A stretch of DNA of 64,000 bases, from NCBI GenBank assembly GCA_043806215.1, contig JAZDHD010000324.1, positions 7,473-71,472 of the forward strand. The letters are read 5' to 3'. This stretch comes from JAVHLK01 sp043806215. Lineage in GTDB: Bacteria > Desulfobacterota > Desulfomonilia > Desulfomonilales > Desulfomonilaceae. The position numbers and the translations under genes were made by a program. Every line of letters begins with the position of its first letter. The stretch's first letter is position 1. This document shows, in pieces, positions 1 to 8,804 of this stretch. The notes beneath the pieces are model-generated. The model made no database searches, was not told the DNA's origin, and saw nothing but the letters and a program-made list of their open reading frames with translations.

Positions 1-687
1 GTGGGAAGTGCCTCCATCGGAGCAGGCGGTGTGAATCTGCCCGAGGCATTCCGGAAGCAGGTCGAAGGGTTCAAGGAAAACGGTGAGACGCCTCTGGTGA
101 TTTACGAGGACAGAAGGCCCCTCGGCATCATATCCGTTTCGGATCCGGTGCGCGCTTCGGCCAAGGAGACCGTCGGCAGGCTGAAGGCCTTGGGCATCGG
201 AAGAGTGGGCATGCTCTCCGGGGACCATGCGAAGTCGGTTCAGCTCACGGCACGCGAGGTCGGCGTGACGGACGCGTGGCCCGAACAGATGCCTCAGGAC
301 AAGCTCGAAAGAATCCGGAACTTTCAGAACCAAGGGAAGGTGGTTCTGTTCGTGGGGGACGGAATCAATGACGCACCCGCACTGGCCGCAGCCAATGTGG
401 GCGTCGCCATGGGTGCCGCCGGGACCGCAGTGGCCTTGGAAACCGCCGATGTGGCTCTCATGAACGACGATATTTCCGGAATCCCTTTTCTCATCGTCCT
501 GGGAAGAAGGACGCTCAAAATCATCAAATGGAATATCGCCTTCGGGCTTATCTTCAATGCGGCGGCAGTCCTGGCGGGCGGATGGGGACTCATCTCCCCT
601 GTGATTGGAGCAATCGTTCACAACATCGGTTCGGTTCTTGTGGTGATGTCTTCAGCGAGTATCGCGTTCATGTCCATGGATCAATAA
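1..687 (+). CDS. Heavy-metal translocating P-type ATPase, C-terminal part (5' end outside window)
   Basis: The frame is open from the first base, so the gene starts upstream. The visible 228 residues hold the end of the HAD/P domain and the last two membrane helices of a P1B-type ATPase. An SGD motif lies near residue 73 and the hinge motif GDGINDAPAL at about 119-128, which closes the Mg-binding catalytic site. Two hydrophobic segments follow (about 175-195 and 200-222). The last helix has HNIGSVLVV in place of the usual HEG...N..RLL motif, so I do not assign a metal. The phosphorylated DKTG and the metal-binding CPx helix would lie outside the window. The next gene starts 290 bp downstream and is probably a separate unit. 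Confidence 0.9.
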   Translation: MGSASIGAGGVNLPEAFRKQVEGFKENGETPLVIYEDRRPLGIISVSDPVRASAKETVGRLKALGIGRVGMLSGDHAKSVQLTAREVGVTDAWPEQMPQDKLERIRNFQNQGKVVLFVGDGINDAPALAAANVGVAMGAAGTAVALETADVALMNDDISGIPFLIVLGRRTLKIIKWNIAFGLIFNAAAVLAGGWGLISPVIGAIVHNIGSVLVVMSSASIAFMSMDQ

Positions 688-979
688 CCGGCAAGCGCAG
701 CGCGCCGGCCCTTGAAAGGGGCCATGAAAGGGTGCGCGGGAATCCCGCGGACAGCGGAAGGCGGTTTTTCGGTTGACCGGGAGAAACCGGATGGGGTATA
801 AGGCCCATAATGGTCATCTCATGACGCCGGGGGGAAGGGGGATCGAAGTACTGTGGCTCGACGTTCAGGAGGGGGCTCCAAACGCGCTTTGGGCAGGCGA
901 CAAGACACTCCGTCGCTGGCCGGTTATGTAACTCTTTAGGGCCGGCAACGCTTTGGGGGAAAAGAAGGGGGGAAAGGTC

Positions 980-1948
980 ATGGATGTTTCGATACGGTGG
1001 CTTCCCGCGGCGGTATGCGTCTCGGGGATTTTCGCAGTTTCTCACATCGTGAGGCCCGAAGAGATCGCTCCATGGTGTTCCGGGGAACAGAAGGAATTTC
1101 TCTGTCACCTGGGACTCTACGCTCTTCTGGGTTTTTTTACGGCCTGGTGGTTGTCGGGTAAGAGCACACGCGGTTACGTAAACGTTTTTGTCCTGACCGT
1201 AACGGCATGCGTCTTCCTGGGGATTTGCGATGAAGTGTGTCAAATGTTTGTGCAAACGCGGTCTTCGTCGGTGCATGACGTGGGGCTGGACCTTTTGGGG
1301 GGCACTGTGGGGGCGCTTACCCACGGCACCGTGCTCGGTCCGGAGCAACCAAGGTTGCAGCCGTTACGTCTGCTGAAGGGTGGGATTAATGGGAGAGGAG
1401 CAGCCGAATTGGCACCACCCAAGAGAAAGATTCCGTTCCGGGAGTTCGTGGCCGATTTTCAGGCAGGCATGACCGATACGGAGCTGATCGACAAGTACCG
1501 GATATCGCCGAATCAGTTGAAATCCATATTCAAGCGTCTCCTGGATCGTCGGATTATTGACCCCGTGGCATTCGAAGCGTGGCAGATATTCGGAAACTCC
1601 CATGTGCCTCTGGATGTCCGGAAGCATCCGAGAATTGCCTTGGCAAGCCGTCCTCCCATCTATGAGGCCGAGAACCCGGACAACCGGGGCGTTATCATCA
1701 ATGTCTCGGCACACGGACTGGCCGTACGCGGACTAAGGACACGAGTCGATGAGATGATGACCCTGATCGTTCCCAGAACCCGAGTGAGCCCCTTTGGTCC
1801 CATCACGATCGACGTGAGATGTCGTTGGACGGAAACCGGGGCGAGTCATGGGCGTCCCGTGGGAGGATTCTACGTCGTGGTGTCGGGAGGGGCGAACTGG
1901 GATTCGATCTGTAGGCTGCTCGCGTCGTACGGAACCGTTCAGGCTTGA
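980..1948 (+). CDS. VanZ-like membrane domain fused to an HTH-like linker and a PilZ domain
   Basis: This is a 322-residue fusion. Residues 1-115 form a VanZ-like four-helix membrane domain, with the signature acidic/Gln/Arg/Asp pattern around DEVCQMF and the following SSVHDVGLDLLGG. Residues about 140-195 are soluble and helical and include a D-TELIDKYRISPNQLKS stretch that resembles a small helix-turn-helix. Residues about 210-320 look like a PilZ domain (HPRI start, then an N-V-S-HG turn), the family that binds cyclic di-GMP. The ATG at 980 was chosen because GGGGGGAAAGG precedes it; an upstream in-frame start at 953 lacks a good ribosome site. PilZ binding residues are not all clear (RxxxR is degenerate), so c-di-GMP binding is inferred. 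Confidence 0.75.
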   Translation: MDVSIRWLPAAVCVSGIFAVSHIVRPEEIAPWCSGEQKEFLCHLGLYALLGFFTAWWLSGKSTRGYVNVFVLTVTACVFLGICDEVCQMFVQTRSSSVHDVGLDLLGGTVGALTHGTVLGPEQPRLQPLRLLKGGINGRGAAELAPPKRKIPFREFVADFQAGMTDTELIDKYRISPNQLKSIFKRLLDRRIIDPVAFEAWQIFGNSHVPLDVRKHPRIALASRPPIYEAENPDNRGVIINVSAHGLAVRGLRTRVDEMMTLIVPRTRVSPFGPITIDVRCRWTETGASHGRPVGGFYVVVSGGANWDSICRLLASYGTVQA

Positions 1949-2119
1949 GTTTCGGTCATGTTCACGGTTTTTTTCGGTATTGCGTATCGAGGGTAGTGCC
2001 TGCTATACTGCTCCACGGCAATACGGTGTCGTATTCATGAACGGCGGGCGATGCGGATGCAGCTCGTACGCGCAGACCGACAACGCCTCTTGGATGTGAC
2101 GACTCCGAACTTGGTGCGG

Positions 2120-2160
2120 GGAACCGTCCCGTGGAACGCGGGATCGGCGGTTCCTCTTTT
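2120..2160 (+). terminator. Candidate rho-independent terminator
   Basis: GGAACCG at 2120-2126 pairs with CGGTTCC at 2148-2154, and an inner TCCCG/CGGGA pair extends the stem. TCTTTT follows directly. It lies about 170 bp after the VanZ-PilZ gene and would end that transcript. Confidence 0.45.
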
Positions 2161-2275
2161 CGAAAACCCCGGTTTGAGACGTCGACGGATGCGGTTCATC
2201 CCGCTTGCCCGGATTCACCACGTCCAAGGCCGGCCAAGACGCGCCACCGTATGCACCTGAAAGCCCTCTCCTTTC

Positions 2276-2358
2276 TCGTAGGGGTAGGCCCCCGTGCCTA
2301 CCCGGGCGGCTTTCATGGTCAGTTGTGATCCCCGAATCATAGGGGTTCGGGAATCGAA
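2276..2358. repeat. Intergenic palindromes, including repeat family C copy 1
   Basis: GGGTAGGC (2282-2289) pairs with GCCTACCC (2296-2303). Just after it, a segment from about 2312 to 2358 matches, in reverse orientation, the segment at about 44087-44134 (shared core GGATCAC-ACTGACCATGAAAG). The rest of 1949-2488 shows no convincing gene. Confidence 0.55.
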
Positions 2359-2488
2359 TTACTATAGGCATCGTTTTGCCCGCTCTACACTCGGAACGGA
2401 AGACCGTGGAATGTCGTTCGGAGCGGCGGCGGAATCCGCCGTTCTTAACACCAGTAATCATTGGCGACCGACAGGAAGGTGCCGCGTA

Positions 2489-5400
2489 ATGGAAGCCCGT
2501 CGCCCCACAGGGTTGAACCAGTACCCGCAATTGATGAAAGAGTGGGTCCAAGAGAAGAATGGAGACCTCACTCCGGACGACGTTACTCCGGGGAGCAATA
2601 AGGAAGTCTGGTGGAAGGGTGAATGCGGCCACGAGTGGAAGACCGCCGTGAAAATACGTACGGGAGGTTCCGGCTGTCCCATCTGCGCCCGGATCTGGGC
2701 TACACCGGAGAATAACCTACAGGCCAAGTTTCCCGAAATCGCCAAAGAGTGGCACCCTGAGAAGAACGGGGACCTTACCCCGGAGGGCATTACGCCGGGA
2801 AGCGGCAGGAAATTCTGGTGGAAGTGCGAACTCGGGCATGAATGGCAGGCACGCATTACCAATCGTGTGCTGCACGGGACCCGCTGTCCGGTCTGTGCCG
2901 GAAAGAGGCCCATTGAGGAGGTCAATCTGCGTCTCCGGCACCCGGACATCGCAGACCAGTGGCATCCCGAAAAGAATGGAGACCTTAATCCGGAAGATGT
3001 CAGCCGGGGGAGCCACAAGATCGTCTGGTGGAAGTGTGAATTCGGGCATGAATGGCAGGCGGGGATACGGAGCCGAGCAGAGTATGGAACCGGCTGCCCG
3101 GTCTGCCGCGATACGGGAACCGGTCCGGGACACAAGCTGTCCAACTATCCCGAGTTGGCCCGGGAGTGGCATCCCACAAGAAACGGCGCTCTCACTCCGG
3201 CGGATGTCTCGTTCGGAAGCGGCAGGAAAGTGTGGTGGAAGGGTGCATGCGGCCACGAGTGGATAACTTCCGTGGGAACCCGTACGGGTGGTTCCGGCTG
3301 TCCCATCTGCGCCCGGATCTGGGCAACTCCGGAGAACAACCTGCGGGTCCATTTCCCGGAGATCGCAGACCAGTGGCATCCCGAAAAGAATGGAGACCTT
3401 ACCCCGGAGCACATCACACCGGGAAGCGGTAAGAGAATCTGGTGGAAGTGCGAACTCGGGCATGAATGGCAGGCGCGCATCACCAATCGTGTGCTGCACG
3501 GGACCCGCTGTCCGGTCTGTGCCGGAAAGAGGCCCATTGAGGAGGTCAATCTGCGTCTCCGGCACCCGGAGATCGCAGATCAGTGGCATCCCCAAAAGAA
3601 TGGAGACCTTAATCCGGAAGACGTCAGCCGGGGGAGCCACAAGATCGTCTGGTGGAAGTGTGAATTCGGGCATGAATGGCAGGCGGAGATACGGAGCCGC
3701 ACAGAGTATGGAACCGGCTGCCCGACCTGCCGCGGTCAGGGAACCGGTCCGGGACACAATCTTTCCAACTATCCCGAGTTGGTACGGGAATGGCATACGG
3801 AAAGGAACGGAGACCTCACCCCGGAGGACGTTTCGTACGGGAGCAATCTCAAGGTTTGGTGGAAGGGTGCATGCGGCCACGAATGGATGACTTCCGTGAG
3901 TACCCGTACCGGTGGTTCCGGCTGTCCTATCTGCGCCCGGACCTGGGCAACATCGGAGAAAAACCTGCGTACCCTGTTTCCGGAAACCGCGAAACAGTGG
4001 CATACGGAAAAGAATGGAGACCTCACCCCGGAAGACGTCACGCCGGGAAGCGGTAAGAAGGTTTGGTGGAGGTGTGAGCACGGTCACGAATGGGAAGCCC
4101 AGATTTCCAATCGCATTTTGGGGACAGGTTGCCCGTACTGTGCGGGCAAGAGAATCGGTTTCTTTCACGAAGCCTCCAACTACGACGTGTTGATCCGGGA
4201 GTGGCATCCGGAAAAGAATGGAGATCTCGACCCGAAGTCCCTTACCAAGGGGAGCCACAAGAGAGTATGGTGGAAGGGGGCGTGCGGGCATGAATGGGAG
4301 GCCGTGCTGCGGGAGCGCGTCATTCAAGGAACCGGTTGCCCATATTGCAGCGGTCACAGGGCCTGTCCGGAGAACTGTCTATCCAATTATCCCGATTTGG
4401 TGGAAGAGTGGCATTGGGAAAAGAACGGCATCCTCACCCCTGATGACGTCACTCCGGGGAGCCACAGGAAAGTGTGGTGGATGGGTAAGTGCGGGCACGA
4501 ATGGAAGTCCGAAGTAAAATCCCGCACGGGAGGCGCCGGTTGCCCGGTTTGCGCCCAGATTTGGGCAACGCCTGAAAACAATCTGCGCGTTCTGTACCCT
4601 GAAATTGCCAAAGAGTGGCATACGGAAAAGAATGGAGAGCTCACCCCTGAAATTGTTGCCCCGCGAAGCAGCAAGAAAGTCTGGTGGAGGTGTGAGCGCG
4701 GTCACGAATGGGAAGCTTCGGTGGGCAACCGCACTTCGGGAACCGGTTGCCCCTATTGTTCCGGCCGGAGGGCCTCCCCCGAGAACAACCTTTCCAACTA
4801 TCCCGCCTTGGCTTGCGAGTGGCATCCGAAGAGAAATGGAAGCCTCCTCCCGGAGCACGTCACCCCGGGGAGCAGGACGGAAGTCTGGTGGAAGGGGGAA
4901 TGCGGTCATGAATGGAAGGCGGCAGTGCGCGACCGTACAGGCGGGGCCGACTGTCCGGTGTGTGCAAGGCGGCGGGCAACCCCGGACGACAATCTCCTTG
5001 TCCGGCGTCCGGACATCGCTGCGCAGTGGCATCCGGAGAGGAACGAAGAACTTACCCCCAAGGACGTAACTCCGGTGAGCAGAAAGCTCATCTGGTGGTT
5101 GTGCGAAAAGGGTCATGTGTGGCAGGCCGATGTATTGAGCCGCACCTATGGGCAATCCGATTGCCCCTACTGTGCTCGAGGGATACCCGCCCCTGAGGTT
5201 TGGCTTGACCTCGTTCCCGCGGCGGCGGACAAACTGCATGCCCGGGAGATCAACGACCTCACGCCCGAAAAGGTCGCTCCACCGAGAGCCAAGAAGGCCT
5301 CGCAGAAGGGCGCACGCTTGAGCGGACCGAAACCCCGGGCGGGTTCCGGCAAGACCTGGGTCCGCCGCAATGCTCCACTGGAGAACACGCTGCGCGCCCG

Positions 5401-5935
5401 GTTTCCGGAACTCGCAAAGGAATGGCACTCGGAGAGAAATGGAAAACTCACCCCTGGGGACGTTGCTCCGGAGAGCAAAAAGGAAGTCTGGTGGAAGTGT
5501 AAACATGGTCATCTTTGGCGGGAGACGGTATTGAGCCGTACGGCATCCGGGAACGGTTGCCCGTACTGCGAACGTGGTTTGGCCGGCCCTGAAGCCGGTC
5601 TTGCCGTTAAGCCGGAGCCTGTCGAGGAACGGAAGCCCCTCTCCCCCTCCCGCGAGACAAAGCCCGTTGTGCAGGAACCGGAGGATTACCATCTGCGTGC
5701 AGTGTACCCGGAAATTGCTGCGGAATGGCATCCCGAAAAGAATGGAGACCTTTACCCCGAAGACCTTGTTCCGGGAAGCGGCAAGAAGGTGTGGTGGAAG
5801 GGAGAATGCGGCCATGAGTGGGAGGCGGCGGTGCGGGACCGGACCCTCTCGGGAGCCGGCTGCCCCCACTGTGCCCAAAAGGGAGCCGGCTCCAAACGCG
5901 GACTCCCCAAGCACAGCCCGTCGGTCCGCCGATAG
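2489..5935 (+). CDS. Long tandem array of zinc-ribbon modules (DUF4379-like), 15 intact copies
   Basis: A protein of 1148 residues made almost entirely of one module of about 69 residues: a FPEIAKEWHPEKNGDLTPED start, a turn G-S, WWKC or WWKG, GHEW, and a final GCP-C pair. I count 15 modules with intact Cys/His positions and one degenerate unit near 5200-5380 that lost WW, GH and CPxC. This matches the probable zinc-ribbon family PF14311 (DUF4379), usually seen in a few copies and often near nuclease-like domains. No nuclease, helicase or membrane domain is visible. The ATG at 2489 has AGGAAGGT upstream and begins directly at module 1, so longer starts (2294) were rejected. Function is unknown; nucleic-acid or protein binding is a guess from the fold. 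Confidence 0.85.
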   Translation: MEARRPTGLNQYPQLMKEWVQEKNGDLTPDDVTPGSNKEVWWKGECGHEWKTAVKIRTGGSGCPICARIWATPENNLQAKFPEIAKEWHPEKNGDLTPEGITPGSGRKFWWKCELGHEWQARITNRVLHGTRCPVCAGKRPIEEVNLRLRHPDIADQWHPEKNGDLNPEDVSRGSHKIVWWKCEFGHEWQAGIRSRAEYGTGCPVCRDTGTGPGHKLSNYPELAREWHPTRNGALTPADVSFGSGRKVWWKGACGHEWITSVGTRTGGSGCPICARIWATPENNLRVHFPEIADQWHPEKNGDLTPEHITPGSGKRIWWKCELGHEWQARITNRVLHGTRCPVCAGKRPIEEVNLRLRHPEIADQWHPQKNGDLNPEDVSRGSHKIVWWKCEFGHEWQAEIRSRTEYGTGCPTCRGQGTGPGHNLSNYPELVREWHTERNGDLTPEDVSYGSNLKVWWKGACGHEWMTSVSTRTGGSGCPICARTWATSEKNLRTLFPETAKQWHTEKNGDLTPEDVTPGSGKKVWWRCEHGHEWEAQISNRILGTGCPYCAGKRIGFFHEASNYDVLIREWHPEKNGDLDPKSLTKGSHKRVWWKGACGHEWEAVLRERVIQGTGCPYCSGHRACPENCLSNYPDLVEEWHWEKNGILTPDDVTPGSHRKVWWMGKCGHEWKSEVKSRTGGAGCPVCAQIWATPENNLRVLYPEIAKEWHTEKNGELTPEIVAPRSSKKVWWRCERGHEWEASVGNRTSGTGCPYCSGRRASPENNLSNYPALACEWHPKRNGSLLPEHVTPGSRTEVWWKGECGHEWKAAVRDRTGGADCPVCARRRATPDDNLLVRRPDIAAQWHPERNEELTPKDVTPVSRKLIWWLCEKGHVWQADVLSRTYGQSDCPYCARGIPAPEVWLDLVPAAADKLHAREINDLTPEKVAPPRAKKASQKGARLSGPKPRAGSGKTWVRRNAPLENTLRARFPELAKEWHSERNGKLTPGDVAPESKKEVWWKCKHGHLWRETVLSRTASGNGCPYCERGLAGPEAGLAVKPEPVEERKPLSPSRETKPVVQEPEDYHLRAVYPEIAAEWHPEKNGDLYPEDLVPGSGKKVWWKGECGHEWEAAVRDRTLSGAGCPHCAQKGAGSKRGLPKHSPSVRR
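2717..3964 (+). repeat. Two consecutive 624-bp superrepeats inside the zinc-ribbon gene
   Basis: Modules 2-3-4 (2717-3340) and 5-6-7 (3341-3964) are tandem copies of a three-module block with an exact 624-bp (208-codon) period. Long stretches are identical at the base level, for example around 2821-2940 and 3445-3564. This points to a recent in-frame duplication. Confidence 0.9.
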
Positions 5936-6052
5936 CACGCGGGAAGGAATGGAAGACTCAACCACCGGAAAATAGTCTCCGTCGAACACCAATGCTTTTT
6001 CGGATCTGGTGTGTAGTGGCAGCCGGTTGTGCCGGGTCTCCCTCAGCTTGTT

Positions 6053-6952
6053 TCACCGGCTCCCGCCCGTGTCGTCACGTTCTTGGAGCACTTGTCGTAC
6101 AGCACCCAGACCATTGAGAGCCGATGGAAAGCCTGAGTAAACGGCCATGTGGTTCATGATCTCAACGAGTTGTTGTTTCGTGCAGCCCACGTTCAGTGCG
6201 GCATGGAGGTGGACTTTCAACTGAGGCTCCATTGTTCCTTTGGAAACGCATACCGCGATCATGGCAATTTCCTTGTGTTGAGGACTGAGAATGTCTCTGG
6301 AAAAGATGTCGCCATACGAAAAGTCGATGATGAAATACCCCATGTCCGGCGCAATATCCGAGAGGCTTTCGATCACCCGCTTTCCCGCATCCTTGCTGGT
6401 GAGGTTCAACGCTTCAAGGCCTCGTTCCCGACGAGTGCCGTCCCCGGCACGATCCGACATGCCGTGCCCAATGGAAACATCCTTTGCCTGAAATACCTCT
6501 CTTGCTGCGCTAATGCCATTAAGTCCGCTCGGAAAGCCGGCAAACACGGTGGTCACATACATGACTTCGACGATCTCATTTGGCGTCACACCAATATTGA
6601 GAGCAGCGCGAATATGGAATTTGAGCTGGGGCTCGGCATTTCCCATAGCAGTCAGAGCTGCTATCGTAGCAATTTGCCTTGATTTGGGATCCAGAGCGCG
6701 CTGGCTGTAGACATCGCCGTACGCGAACTCGACGATGAAACGTCCCATCTCAGGTGAAATATCGTTCAGATTGTCAAGTACCGCTTGGGCGGCCGCTGAA
6801 TCGAGGGCTTTAAGGGCGGCGATACCCCTCTCATAACGGTCATTGCGGTCTTTCGATTTCATGCTGTCCTCCGCGCAGGTCGGGGAACTCGGAGCTGAGG
6901 CGGCTGCAATGCAAATACCGAATAGGATGGCCGGGATCCTCGTGGTGCGCAT
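6053..6952 (-). CDS. Exported protein with two carboxymuconolactone decarboxylase (AhpD-like) domains
   Basis: The 299-residue product starts at 6952, where GAGGAG precedes the ATG, and begins with a signal peptide (RIPAILFGICIAAASAPSS, cut near TCAED). Two tandem CMD-family domains follow (about 30-145 and 165-285). Each has the family pattern EPQLK-H--AALN-G-T--E-VE-M and ends in an AGFPSGLNG or SGFPSALNG motif. The AhpD CxxC redox pair is absent, so it is not a classical peroxidase partner. Family members act on lactones or in detoxification, but the substrate is unknown here. It is divergent from a LysR gene across 178 bp and is the likely regulatory target. An exported location is unusual for this family. 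Confidence 0.85.
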   Translation of the reverse strand: MRTTRIPAILFGICIAAASAPSSPTCAEDSMKSKDRNDRYERGIAALKALDSAAAQAVLDNLNDISPEMGRFIVEFAYGDVYSQRALDPKSRQIATIAALTAMGNAEPQLKFHIRAALNIGVTPNEIVEVMYVTTVFAGFPSGLNGISAAREVFQAKDVSIGHGMSDRAGDGTRRERGLEALNLTSKDAGKRVIESLSDIAPDMGYFIIDFSYGDIFSRDILSPQHKEIAMIAVCVSKGTMEPQLKVHLHAALNVGCTKQQLVEIMNHMAVYSGFPSALNGLGAVRQVLQERDDTGGSR

Positions 6953-7098
6953 AACGGATCTCCTCGTTTCTTGAGTTCGGATCTGATTCTTTGCTGCACG
7001 GCGGCGCCCCACATGGGTGGACGGGCACTGTTTGTGATGTGCAGCGCTTGTCTCGGCAGAAAGGTAGCAGTTATGGTACATATGTCCAATATATCTTT

Positions 7099-7126
7099 CA
7101 TACCCAGTCAATATGTTGTATGTATG
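7099..7126. promoter_or_regulatory. Possible LysR operator between the CMD gene and the LysR gene
   Basis: CATAC at 7099-7103 and GTATG at 7118-7122 form an inverted repeat with 14 bases between, and GTATG is repeated at 7122-7126. The spot lies directly before the LysR start, in an AT-rich stretch, as expected for an autoregulating LysR site. Based on position and symmetry only. Confidence 0.3.
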
Positions 7127-7130
7127 GATT

Positions 7131-8030
7131 ATGGAAATGAGACACTTAAGATACTTCGTCGCAGTTGCCGAAGAGTTGCACTTCGGTCGTGCCGCCCGGC
7201 GTCTTCACATCTGTCAGCCTCCTTTGAGCCAACAGATCAAGGACGTAGAAAGGGAGTTGGGCGTTCTTCTCTTTCACCGCACTCATAAGAAGATCTCGCT
7301 CACTGAAGCAGGAACAGCCTTTCTTGAAGACGCCAGGGAAATACTCCGGCGGGTGAACGTGGCAGCCGAGCGAGTTCGGGGAGTGGCCGCCGGGATCTTG
7401 GGTCGCATCTCGATGGGCTTCGTCCTTCCGGCGATGGATACGTTTCTTCCCAACGCAATTCGTGAATTCCGTTCACAGAATCCGGGTATTGAGATGGAAT
7501 TGCACGAACTGGGTACGTTGGCGCAGTTGGATGCCCTTAGGACGGGTCGGATCCAAGTTGGGGTTGTAAGACTGTTCCAGCAAGAGACGGCGGGACTTGT
7601 TGTTGAGACAATCGCCGAGGAGCCTTACATACTGGCGCTTCCGGCCAAGCACCCCCTTGTATCGCTTAAAGCAGTGCCTTTGGCCGCACTGGATGGGGAG
7701 CGGCTCATCTTCTTTCCTCGCCGAACCCACCCGAGATTGTATGATAGGATTCTGGCGTGCTGCAGTGCCGTAGGATGCACTCCCAGGATTTCGCAAGAGA
7801 CTACTACAAAAACTACTGCGATTGCCCTGGCGGCAGCGGGAATCGGTGTGACGCTTGTTCCTGAATCCTCGAAAAAGCAGCGAAGATCCGGGGTGGTTTA
7901 CAGACCGATTGAAGGCGATCTTCCCATGGTCGAGCTCGTCTTGATACGCAGGAAAGGCTTTGAATCACCATCCCTGCAGAAGCTGACCGACACCGTACTG
8001 ACCATGAGACCTTCGCAAAAGGCTCCGTGA
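7131..8030 (+). CDS. LysR-family transcriptional regulator (CatR/BenM-like)
   Basis: A 299-residue LysR protein. The N-terminal winged helix reads MRHLRYFVAVAEELHFGRAA, then LHICQPPLSQQI, the recognition helix typical of the CatR/BenM branch that senses aromatic-acid intermediates. The effector domain spans about 90-295. I place the start at 7131 (MEMRHLRYF), because the family begins at this point; ATG at 7137 is also possible and 7113 adds a poor extension. It is divergent from the exported CMD-family gene. BenM-type regulators often control aromatic catabolism and CMD proteins belong to the same pathways, so the pair probably forms one regulatory unit. The inducer is unknown. Confidence 0.9.
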   Translation: MEMRHLRYFVAVAEELHFGRAARRLHICQPPLSQQIKDVERELGVLLFHRTHKKISLTEAGTAFLEDAREILRRVNVAAERVRGVAAGILGRISMGFVLPAMDTFLPNAIREFRSQNPGIEMELHELGTLAQLDALRTGRIQVGVVRLFQQETAGLVVETIAEEPYILALPAKHPLVSLKAVPLAALDGERLIFFPRRTHPRLYDRILACCSAVGCTPRISQETTTKTTAIALAAAGIGVTLVPESSKKQRRSGVVYRPIEGDLPMVELVLIRRKGFESPSLQKLTDTVLTMRPSQKAP

Positions 8031-8261
8031 AGCGCAGCATGATGTACCATCGAACTTCACGGGAGATCACGAGGCCGAGTGACTGTTCGACCGGACAAAT
8101 CTCACTCGGATCGGGGGTCCCATTTCGTGCCTGCCGGGTCGGGGGGATGGCCCCGATATCAGGATGCCTCCGAGACCACGGGAATACATTTCTCAGTCTT
8201 TTTGCTTCGTCAACGCGGCCCTCGCAGGACGCGGAGTGATCTTCTCCTCATTTCATGAGAT

Positions 8262-8783
8262 TCACCACGGCTCTTCTTTGTGCTTGCCGGCCGGTATCAT
8301 ATCAATCCTCTTGTCCAAGTCTTCCAGCGGGATCTCCGCGGCACTCCGTTCCAGGCCGTCGAGTCCTTCCACTCTCCAGCCTGCATACCCCATATCCGTC
8401 TCCTGATTTCCCAGGGGCCACCCCTCGTGAGCATAGATCAATCCCGTCCGTTCCAGCGCTTCGAGCAGATCTCTCCGCTCACGAGCCAGGACCTGAAGAC
8501 GCTTCTTTTTGTACGGCTTGACCTTTGCCACTTCCAAGACGATCCCGGCAAGCTCCGCAATGCGCTCATTTTCCGAAGCCGAGAGGATCTGCAACCTCTC
8601 GACGTTCTTGTCCGAAATGTGCCTTTGTTCCATGTACCCGAAGATCTCGTCTTCCTGTTCGACTGCCTCTCTCTCCTCCTTCGGCAAGCGGGCACAATCC
8701 TTACACACATGGTCCCTGTGGCCTTTACCGGAGAACTTCTCGTTCGCCCTTTCACGTCCGCAAATCCTACAATAACGGCCCAC
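8262..8783 (-). CDS. Conserved hypothetical protein with N-terminal zinc-finger motif
   Basis: The 173-residue protein opens with CRICGRERANEKFSGKGH and a later HVCKDC, giving two Cys pairs with a His-rich turn, a treble-clef-like zinc site. The rest is charged and helical (KKKRLQVLARERRDLLEAL) with a C-terminal segment rich in Trp and Glu. GTG at 8783 was chosen because GAGGAG sits 5 bases upstream; the earlier GTG at 8789 overlaps that ribosome site. I recognise it only as a conserved hypothetical type. It stands alone between the LysR gene and the iorA remnant, with a family A repeat directly upstream. A role in nucleic-acid binding is possible but not shown. Confidence 0.7.
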   Translation of the reverse strand: MGRYCRICGRERANEKFSGKGHRDHVCKDCARLPKEEREAVEQEDEIFGYMEQRHISDKNVERLQILSASENERIAELAGIVLEVAKVKPYKKKRLQVLARERRDLLEALERTGLIYAHEGWPLGNQETDMGYAGWRVEGLDGLERSAAEIPLEDLDKRIDMIPAGKHKEEPW

Positions 8784-8804
8784 AAGCACTCCTCTGGTCC
8801 CTTA

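Noticed and set aside
2003..2632. Long minus-strand frame before the zinc-ribbon gene
   Set aside because: Its codons overlap a repeat and the start of a certain gene; no motif and no ribosome site.
2717..4357. 546-codon minus-strand frame inside the zinc-ribbon gene
   Set aside because: It mirrors the repeated array on the other strand; a by-product of GC-rich repeats.
2717..5900. CRISPR-like periodicity
   Set aside because: The repeats are about 207 bp, in frame and protein-coding; no direct repeats of 25-40 bp with unique spacers occur in the window.
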